Below are positions 1-4,831 of a stretch of DNA of 6,455 nucleotides, in pieces. The notes below the pieces were generated by a model. It was not told the DNA's origin. It saw only the letters and a list, made by a program, of their open reading frames with translations, and did no database searches. Position 1 is the stretch's first letter. The number at the start of each line of letters is the position of its first letter. This stretch comes from Thiotrichaceae bacterium UBA7359 (GTDB taxonomy: Bacteria > Pseudomonadota > Gammaproteobacteria > Eutrophobiales > Eutrophobiaceae), in NCBI GenBank assembly GCA_905182825.1, contig CAJJDJ010000089.1, forward strand, positions 1-6,455. Direction: 5' to 3'. The translations under genes and the position numbers were made by a program.

Positions 1-663
1 AGTCTCCATGCTACCAACAAAGATAGCACCGACCATGACTTTTGCCATCAGTCCTAGGTCGGTTTCAAAAATACTAATGAATCGTTCATTACGAGAAAAC
101 AGGTTGTCTACATTACGAACTGTTGCATTGTTTACAGCAAATAAATCACCCGGAACATATATGGATTTAATGAGTTTGCCTCTAACTGGCATATGTATGC
201 GGTGATAGTCTCTAGGTGATAAATATAGAGTCGTGAAAAAACCATCGTTTAGCTTAGCGATAGTGTTTGCATCATTAGCTAAGAGTGTATCAATGGTATA
301 ATTTTTTCCCTTGGCCTGTATTATTTTGTTGTTATCTAACTTCCCAATTTGGCTAATGGTGCCGTCTACTGGACTAAGAATACTAGTTTTATTCAAGTTC
401 CATGATCTTGCTGATTTTTTTAAATGACGTGTGAAGAAATCATTAAACGAAATATAATTATCTGCAGATTCTCTTTCAGCTTCATTCAGTTCTACATTGT
501 ATAAATCAATAAATTGATTGATTATCAGATTTTTCCATGGTTTACATTGAATTCTCGTTAGCCAATATATTATTTTTGAAAAACTATGTTGTGGAATAAG
601 ATATTGAGGCCAGACTTTAAAATAATCTATTATTCGAGAATTGATTGATGATGTTTCAGGCAT
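1..663 (-). CDS. psd: Phosphatidylserine decarboxylase proenzyme, 3' end missing
   Basis: This inner-membrane pyruvoyl enzyme decarboxylates phosphatidylserine to phosphatidylethanolamine, the last step of PE synthesis. The reading frame is open from an ATG at 661-663 to the left edge, giving 221 residues. From about residue 97 it tracks the E. coli enzyme closely. SPVDG (97-101) carries the Asp equivalent to E. coli D90, and YLSPRDYHRIHMP (147-159) carries the two His (154, 157) equivalent to H144 and H147. VPGDLF, NLFSRNER and VGSME follow in the expected order. The N-terminal part has the usual FNDFFTRHL segment (73-81). The LGST self-cleavage site that yields the pyruvoyl group lies in the missing C-terminal part, roughly 65-110 residues by comparison with E. 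coli, so maturation cannot be verified. The start codon lies 2 bp after the PCu(A)C stop and has no clear Shine-Dalgarno sequence, which suggests translational coupling. It is the last visible gene of the sco-pcuAC-psd operon. Family identity is very secure. Confidence 0.96.
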   Translation of the reverse strand, partial: MPETSSINSRIIDYFKVWPQYLIPQHSFSKIIYWLTRIQCKPWKNLIINQFIDLYNVELNEAERESADNYISFNDFFTRHLKKSARSWNLNKTSILSPVDGTISQIGKLDNNKIIQAKGKNYTIDTLLANDANTIAKLNDGFFTTLYLSPRDYHRIHMPVRGKLIKSIYVPGDLFAVNNATVRNVDNLFSRNERFISIFETDLGLMAKVMVGAIFVGSMET

Positions 664-665
664 AA

Positions 666-1139
666 TTAATGATTTTGATGTGAGTGATCTTCAGTATCTC
701 GACGCTTTACTTTTGCTTCTATTGTTTCAATATGACCATCAGAAAATAAGAAGTTGAGTGTTACTGTATCACCAGAGCGTAATGGCTTATTTGGTTCAAA
801 TAACATCAGATGAAAATCACCAGGAGATAATTTAATAGTATTTTCTGCGGATATTTCTAATGACTCCTGCTTTTCCATGGAAATAATCTCCCTATTTAAC
901 ACGCTTCGATGGATTTCAATCTTAGAAAAATTTTGGCTAGAAATAGCTATTAGTGTTATCAATTTATTTGAAGGATTGTGAATGTTTGCATATCCCGCAA
1001 GGACAGATACGTTTGTTGGAGCCTCACTAACCCAAGCATCAGAAATAGAAACCTTCACGTTTCCATCAGTAAATGCTGAACTGGAAAAAAGCATCTGAGA
1101 AAAAAAGATAGCAAATAAAAATAAATTAACTTTGTTCAT
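666..1139 (-). CDS. Periplasmic copper chaperone, PCu(A)C family
   Basis: This is a periplasmic Cu(I) carrier of 157 residues. In studied members of the family (PCuAC, DUF461), it delivers copper to the CuA or CuB centres of cytochrome c oxidase, often together with Sco. A Sec signal peptide is visible: MNK, then a hydrophobic stretch (about 5-18), then SSA with likely cleavage after Ala22. The diagnostic copper motif H-x10-M-x21-H-x-M is complete, at His77, Met88, His110 and Met112, with the last pair inside FHLML. The immunoglobulin-like core covers about residues 28-145. The C-terminus ends in an extra His-rich tail (DHSHQNH, 151-157) that could bind additional copper. The start codon overlaps the last 14 bp of the upstream sco gene in another frame, and no clear Shine-Dalgarno sequence precedes it, so coupled translation is likely. 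The stop is 2 bp before psd. The family call is firm. The oxidase target is inferred, because no oxidase genes are in the window. Confidence 0.94.
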   Translation of the reverse strand: MNKVNLFLFAIFFSQMLFSSSAFTDGNVKVSISDAWVSEAPTNVSVLAGYANIHNPSNKLITLIAISSQNFSKIEIHRSVLNREIISMEKQESLEISAENTIKLSPGDFHLMLFEPNKPLRSGDTVTLNFLFSDGHIETIEAKVKRRDTEDHSHQNH

Positions 1140-1779
1140 TGATAAAGTTTTTTATGTTGGTAAATTGTTGAATGATTTTATTTTGTGTGTGCGGTGGAGA
1201 TATTTTCCCAACCATTCTACCTACAGGATCAAATAAAAATATTGAAGCTGAATGGTCTACTAAATAATCTTTATTTTTATTCTCGCTATTAATATAATAT
1301 GCCACACCGATTTGACTTGTGAGACTACTCATCATTTGATTATCACCACCGAGGCCAATGAAATCAGGATTGAAATAACGAACATACTGGAACAATTTTT
1401 CTATTGTATCGCGATTTGGATCGACTGACGCAAATATGACCTGTAGATTGTTACTTTCGCCGATAAGCTCTTTGTAGGCATTGGCCATCACAGACATTGT
1501 GATTGGACAAACATCCGGGCAATGACTATAACCAAAAAACATGAAAGACCATTTCTCTTTCATTTGGTTTAAACCAAAATTATTACCATCTTGATCAAGC
1601 ACAGAAAACTCATTGATTATTTTTGGATTTGGCCAAAATAAGCCCTCTATATTAGAGTTCGCTTGTTTAGACTGCTGGGCTTGTTTTAGTGATATATAAA
1701 AACCAGCACTGATTGCTAATGTCGCGAGAATAATGATTGCTGGTATTAGAAACGTGTTTTTGTTGAGTTTATTTAACAT
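1126..1779 (-). CDS. Sco1/SenC/PrrC family copper chaperone (thioredoxin-fold, membrane-anchored)
   Basis: This 217-residue protein belongs to the family that assists assembly of the CuA site of cytochrome c oxidase, acting as a thiol reductant or copper donor on the periplasmic face. A single N-terminal transmembrane anchor spans about residues 10-31, followed by a thioredoxin-like domain (about 55-213). The copper ligands are all present: Cys87 and Cys91 in the CPDVC motif (context FGYSHCPDVCP), and the distal His176 in VDHSASIFLF. The family motif SVDPNRDT (118-125) is also intact. It is the first gene of the operon, and the PCu(A)C gene begins inside its last codons (14-bp overlap), fitting a shared copper-delivery task. 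The ATG at 1777-1779 has only an AGG 12 nt upstream as a possible ribosome site. A TATAAT box lies 6 bp before the ATG, so the mRNA may be almost leaderless. The family assignment is secure; involvement of a particular oxidase is inferred. Confidence 0.95.
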   Translation of the reverse strand: MLNKLNKNTFLIPAIIILATLAISAGFYISLKQAQQSKQANSNIEGLFWPNPKIINEFSVLDQDGNNFGLNQMKEKWSFMFFGYSHCPDVCPITMSVMANAYKELIGESNNLQVIFASVDPNRDTIEKLFQYVRYFNPDFIGLGGDNQMMSSLTSQIGVAYYINSENKNKDYLVDHSASIFLFDPVGRMVGKISPPHTQNKIIQQFTNIKNFINEQS

Positions 1780-1785
1780 TTCAGC

Positions 1786-1813
1786 ATTATACCTGAACTA
1801 AGCTGATGATTAA
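1786..1813 (-). promoter_or_regulatory. Candidate sigma-70-type promoter of the sco-pcuAC-psd operon
   Basis: On the minus strand a perfect TATAAT (complement of 1786-1791), preceded by CAGG, is a strong candidate -10 element. A weak -35 (TTAATC, complement of 1808-1813, 3 of 6 matches) lies 16 bp upstream. The poor -35 and the inverted repeat overlapping it suggest an activator or other regulator may be needed. Transcription would be expected to start about 7 bp past the -10, essentially at the A of the sco ATG. Prediction by eye only. Confidence 0.5.
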
Positions 1814-1843
1814 TCTTAATAGAAATTTTTTTTTATTAAGATT
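1812..1843. repeat. Perfect 10-bp inverted repeat upstream of sco (candidate operator)
   Basis: The left arm AATCTTAATA (1812-1821) and the right arm TATTAAGATT (1834-1843) are exact reverse complements separated by 12 bp, most of it a run of T (nine in all, 1826-1834). The arms are 22 bp apart centre to centre, about two helical turns, so a dimeric regulator could contact both on one face of the DNA. The left arm overlaps the weak -35 of the sco promoter. The repeat is not followed by a T-run in either direction, which argues against a terminator. A second, shorter inverted repeat, TTTAAAA-A-TTTTAAA (1856-1870), lies next to it. The regulator is unknown, and AT-rich DNA makes chance repeats more likely. 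Confidence 0.45.
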
Positions 1844-2110
1844 TACTAAAGCACCTTTAAAAATTTTAAATAAAACTCGGGTGACTAACTATAAACTCAT
1901 AATAACCAAATCAAGTGTTTTAATTTTATTAGAACATGGCTTATTTAATGTTAAAATATAGACTATGTACGGACTTGATACGTTCAATTTTGATATATGT
2001 CATTATTTATTGAATGCAGTGATTTATTTAACTAAATGTTTAATAAATAAGATCAAATGTGGCATTATTGCCATCTACTGTGGATCATCTGGATAATAAA
2101 CACGGAAAGT

Positions 2111-2127
2111 AATAACTAGGGGTTATT
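2111..2127 (+). promoter_or_regulatory. nhaD ribosome binding site in a small hairpin
   Basis: AGGGG at 2118-2122 lies 7 nt before the nhaD ATG and is the only good Shine-Dalgarno sequence seen before any start in the window, which supports that start. AATAAC (2111-2116) and GTTATT (2122-2127) are perfectly complementary and would place most of the Shine-Dalgarno in a 5-nt loop. The 6-bp stem has only one G-C pair, so it is weak and may simply be coincidental. Confidence 0.6.
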
Positions 2128-2129
2128 TA

Positions 2130-3608
2130 ATGAGAGTTAACGTGAAGGCAATTTCAATTTCTATTCTATCGATATTTATATCATTTCCTACTGTTGTTTT
2201 GGCGGTAGGTGATACACATCTGCAGGATTTTACTGCTCATTGGGCTGGTATAGTTTGCCTTGTTGTTTTTGTCGTTGCCTATACTTTTGTTGTTTTTGAA
2301 GATCAACTTCATATGCGAAAGTCCAAACCGGTTATGGTTGCTGCGGGTATTATCTGGATGTTTGTTGCTATTGTTTATGCTCGAAGCGGAGACCAACACA
2401 CGGCAGAAATTATGATCCGTCATAACTTATTGGAATTTGCCGAATTATTTCTATTTTTACTCGCTGCTATGACCTACATCAACACCATGGCTGAACGTAA
2501 TGTGTTTGATGCGTTACGAGCTTGGTTAGTTTCACGTGGCTTTTCTTTACGCAATATATTTTGGATAACTGGTGTATTGTCATTCTTATTATCACCAATT
2601 GCAGATAATTTGACTACCGCATTGTTAATGTCGACTGTTGCGATGGCGGTAGGGGGCACAAATATTAAATTTATTGCAATTGCTTGTATTAATATTGTGG
2701 TGGCCGCAAATGCGGGTGGCGCATTCAGTCCATTTGGTGATATCACCACCTTAATGGTCTGGCAAAAAGGCGTTATTCCTTTCACAACTTTCTTCGCCTT
2801 AGTTATACCTTCGATAGTTAACTGGATAATACCCGCAGTGATCATGTCTTTTTTTGTTGCTAAAGAAAAACCAGATGCTATTGAAGAGACAGTTGAATTA
2901 AAAGAAGGTGCTTTCATCGTTGTTGGCATGTTTATAATGACGATTACGATGGCGGTTTGTGCGCATAACTTTCTGCATTTACCTCCGGTCATTGGCATGA
3001 TGACAGGATTGGGTTTATTGAAACTATTTGGTTATTATTTGAAGATTAAGAAAATGCGGGCTCTGGAAAAGAAAAAAGAAGAGTATAAATACATTCCCGG
3101 TGCTGGTGCTTTAGATGCAGAGTCGGTAAGTGCGAGCCATCATTCGGAAGAAGAAAAATTTGATATTTTTGGTATATTGGCAAAGGCAGAATGGGATACG
3201 TTGATGTTTTTTTATGGTGTGATTTTATGTGTTGGCGGACTGGGAACTATGGGATATCTTGCTGTACTATCTCAGTTCATGTACATCGAGTTAGGACCCA
3301 CAACGGCTAATGTCCTAGTTGGTATCGTGTCAGCCATCATTGATAATATTCCAGTAATGTTTGCGGTGTTAACGATGATGCCTCATATGGATGAATTTCA
3401 ATGGTTATTAGTTACATTAACTGCTGGAGTTGGCGGTTCTTTACTCTCCGTCGGCTCTGCTGCAGGTGTTGCGGTTATGGGACAGGCTAGAGGCATATAT
3501 ACATTTTTTGCACATCTTAAATGGACCTGGGCAATAGCCTTAGGTTATGCCGCTAGTATTTGGGTACATCTATTGGTAAATGACCGTTTCGTAGGTGTGC
3601 CAATTTAG
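2130..3608 (+). CDS. nhaD: Na+/H+ antiporter, NhaD type (ion transporter superfamily)
   Basis: This inner-membrane antiporter of 492 residues exchanges Na+ or Li+ for H+; characterised NhaD proteins of marine, halophilic and alkaliphilic bacteria are most active at alkaline pH. The N-terminus (about 6-26) is hydrophobic and ends in VLA, so it may be a cleaved signal or the first membrane segment. About a dozen further membrane segments follow. The two inverted halves each carry an Asp-Asn pair typical of the family: SPIADNLTT (155-163; D159, N160) and SAIIDNIP (401-408; D405, N406). NAGGAFSPFGDITT (194-207) and GSLLSVGSAAGVAVMGQARG (436-455) are also family signatures. A charged cytosolic-type loop (about 303-345), rich in Lys, Glu and a His pair, separates the halves. 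The ATG is preceded by a good Shine-Dalgarno, and a stop codon 33 bp upstream rules out a longer form. The gene stands alone, divergent from sco and convergent with hpnA, and ends at a strong terminator. Ion specificity cannot be read from the sequence. Confidence 0.94.
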   Translation: MRVNVKAISISILSIFISFPTVVLAVGDTHLQDFTAHWAGIVCLVVFVVAYTFVVFEDQLHMRKSKPVMVAAGIIWMFVAIVYARSGDQHTAEIMIRHNLLEFAELFLFLLAAMTYINTMAERNVFDALRAWLVSRGFSLRNIFWITGVLSFLLSPIADNLTTALLMSTVAMAVGGTNIKFIAIACINIVVAANAGGAFSPFGDITTLMVWQKGVIPFTTFFALVIPSIVNWIIPAVIMSFFVAKEKPDAIEETVELKEGAFIVVGMFIMTITMAVCAHNFLHLPPVIGMMTGLGLLKLFGYYLKIKKMRALEKKKEEYKYIPGAGALDAESVSASHHSEEEKFDIFGILAKAEWDTLMFFYGVILCVGGLGTMGYLAVLSQFMYIELGPTTANVLVGIVSAIIDNIPVMFAVLTMMPHMDEFQWLLVTLTAGVGGSLLSVGSAAGVAVMGQARGIYTFFAHLKWTWAIALGYAASIWVHLLVNDRFVGVPI

Positions 3609-3629
3609 TAATAAATAATATTTTTAATA

Positions 3630-3665
3630 AAAAAAGTCGGGTGTCTTTTGGCGCTCGACTTTTTT
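3630..3665 (+). terminator. Rho-independent terminator after nhaD
   Basis: A 16-bp stem (3630-3645 with 3650-3665) closes a TTTT loop (3646-3649). The lower ten pairs are perfect (AAAAAAGTCG with CGACTTTTTT), and the upper six include three G-U pairs. The 3' arm ends in six T. It starts 21 bp after the nhaD stop. Read from the minus strand, the lower stem and a U-run also exist, so it may stop hpnA transcripts as well. There the three G-U pairs become C-A mismatches, so it should work better for nhaD. Confidence 0.9.
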
Positions 3666-3826
3666 ATGGATGAGTATTATTAAAAATATAATTATCCTAG
3701 TTGGGATAGCACATGAATTTTAATTAAAGTCTAGTTTAAGATTAGTTAAAATATACTAATACGATGATGAAAGTATCTATGCTAAGGAAGATCAACAAAC
3801 AATAAAATTTCTGCTGCTAACTTATT

Positions 3827-4813
3827 CTATTCGTACCTCTGTGTGTTAAACCATTGTATGGCATCATCTAGACCTTCAATACCGGGTCTTGATTGATAAC
3901 CTATTTTCTTTACGGCTTTATCACTGGAAAAGAACATAATCTTTTTAGACATTTTAACACTTTCTACAGTAGCCCTGGGTTCTTTATGGGTGATGTTTGC
4001 AATACGTTCCATTACCCAGGCAATAGGCAAAACCAAATTATGAGGTAATTTAATCGAAGGTGGCTTCATTCCCTGATTGGCACAAATATATTCTAATATC
4101 TGTACCAATGACATATTGTCGCCACCAAGGATATAACTTTCACCAATATGACCTTTTTCTAGTGCAAGTAAATGTCCATTTGCAACATCATCAACGTGCA
4201 CTATATTTAAACCAGTTTCGACATAAGCTGGCATGCGATTACGAATTGTATCAAGAATGATTCTTCCAGTAGGCGTGGGTTTGATGTCGCGTGGACCGAC
4301 GGGTGTTGAAGGGTTAACAATAACAACTGGACTAGCTATTTCTTTTATTAACTTACGGACTTCTTGTTCAGCGAGATATTTTGAACGCTTATAATGGCCA
4401 ATCATATCTTCAAGTGTTACCAATGTGGTCTCATCAGAAGGTGTGCCATCTTTATTAGTACCCAACGTTGCAACACTACTAGTATAGACAATCTTATCAA
4501 GACCGGCCTTAGTTGCCGCTATAATTAAATCTCGTGTCCCATTTACATTTGTTGCATACATTGATGCTGGATCAGGTGTCCATAATCGATAGTCTGCAGC
4601 AATATGAAACAAGATATTGCAGCCAATGACAGCACGTTCTAGAGAACCAGTATCTTTTAGGTCTCCTTCCATAACTTCAAGGTCAAGGCCATCAAAATTA
4701 CGTCTGTCTGACCCAGGCCTAACTAAGGCACATACTTCATGGCCGTTTTTTATAAGTAGTCGTAATACTGCAGAACCAACAAATCCATTCGCGCCAGTTA
4801 TTAATATTTTCAT
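3827..4813 (-). CDS. hpnA: Hopanoid-associated sugar epimerase-like SDR protein HpnA
   Basis: This 328-residue NAD(P)-dependent extended short-chain dehydrogenase/reductase is encoded in hopanoid loci. The Rossmann nucleotide-binding motif is GANGFVG (7-13). The catalytic set is Ser112/113 in VYTSSVATLG and Tyr141-Lys145 in YKRSK. Stretches that set HpnA apart from general epimerases and dihydroflavonol reductases are present: HIAADYRLWTPDP (70-82), VNPSTPVGPRDIKPTPTGRI (166-185), VHVDDVANGHLLALEKG (205-221) and MFFSSDKA (293-300). Length matches the family. Its reaction is not firmly known; a role in building or modifying the hopanoid side chain is inferred from gene linkage. It follows hpnN by 18 bp on the same strand, so the two are almost certainly cotranscribed. 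The ATG has no clear Shine-Dalgarno and sits in a 14-bp palindrome (4807-4820). Without the hpnN context a more general epimerase would remain possible. Confidence 0.92.
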   Translation of the reverse strand: MKILITGANGFVGSAVLRLLIKNGHEVCALVRPGSDRRNFDGLDLEVMEGDLKDTGSLERAVIGCNILFHIAADYRLWTPDPASMYATNVNGTRDLIIAATKAGLDKIVYTSSVATLGTNKDGTPSDETTLVTLEDMIGHYKRSKYLAEQEVRKLIKEIASPVVIVNPSTPVGPRDIKPTPTGRIILDTIRNRMPAYVETGLNIVHVDDVANGHLLALEKGHIGESYILGGDNMSLVQILEYICANQGMKPPSIKLPHNLVLPIAWVMERIANITHKEPRATVESVKMSKKIMFFSSDKAVKKIGYQSRPGIEGLDDAIQWFNTQRYE

Positions 4814-4831
4814 ATGAAAAATTTATGATAT

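Larger units (their letters stand above)
1780..2129. other. Divergent intergenic region between sco and nhaD
   Basis: This 350-bp AT-rich stretch has no credible gene. It holds the sco promoter and inverted repeats on its left side and the nhaD leader on its right. For nhaD, the best promoter candidate I see is TTAGAA (1929-1934), 17 bp, TAAAAT (1952-1957) with TG at 1949-1950 as an extended -10. This is weak, and TTGATA at 1975-1980 and 1990-1995 offer alternative -35 elements without good -10 partners. A start near 1964 would leave a leader of about 165 nt. Within the leader, TGGCA-TTAT-TGCCA (2060-2073) forms a small hairpin, flanked by GATC at 2051-2054 and 2083-2086 that could pair around it. 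No known riboswitch is recognisable. Confidence 0.5.

Noticed and set aside
1812..1843. Terminator reading of the inverted repeat
   Set aside because: No gene ends nearby and no T-run follows either arm; the T-run is in the loop. An operator or chance repeat is more likely.
1960..2129. Na+ or Li+ riboswitch in the nhaD leader
   Set aside because: Such riboswitches precede some antiporter genes, but I see only small weak hairpins and no conserved motif I can match. A covariance-model search would be needed to claim one.
2474..2998. 174-codon open frame on the minus strand inside nhaD
   Set aside because: It lies opposite a clearly conserved antiporter, its translation shows no recognisable family, and it has no ribosome site. 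It is a shadow of the nhaD codon pattern, as is the 80-codon frame at 2181-2423.
3764..3805. 13-codon plus-strand frame (MMKVSMLRKINKQ) between nhaD and hpnA
   Set aside because: It is too short, has no Shine-Dalgarno and no upstream promoter beyond the nhaD terminator. The rest of 3666-3826 also shows nothing beyond weak AT-rich hairpins such as TATCC/GGATA at 3693-3708.
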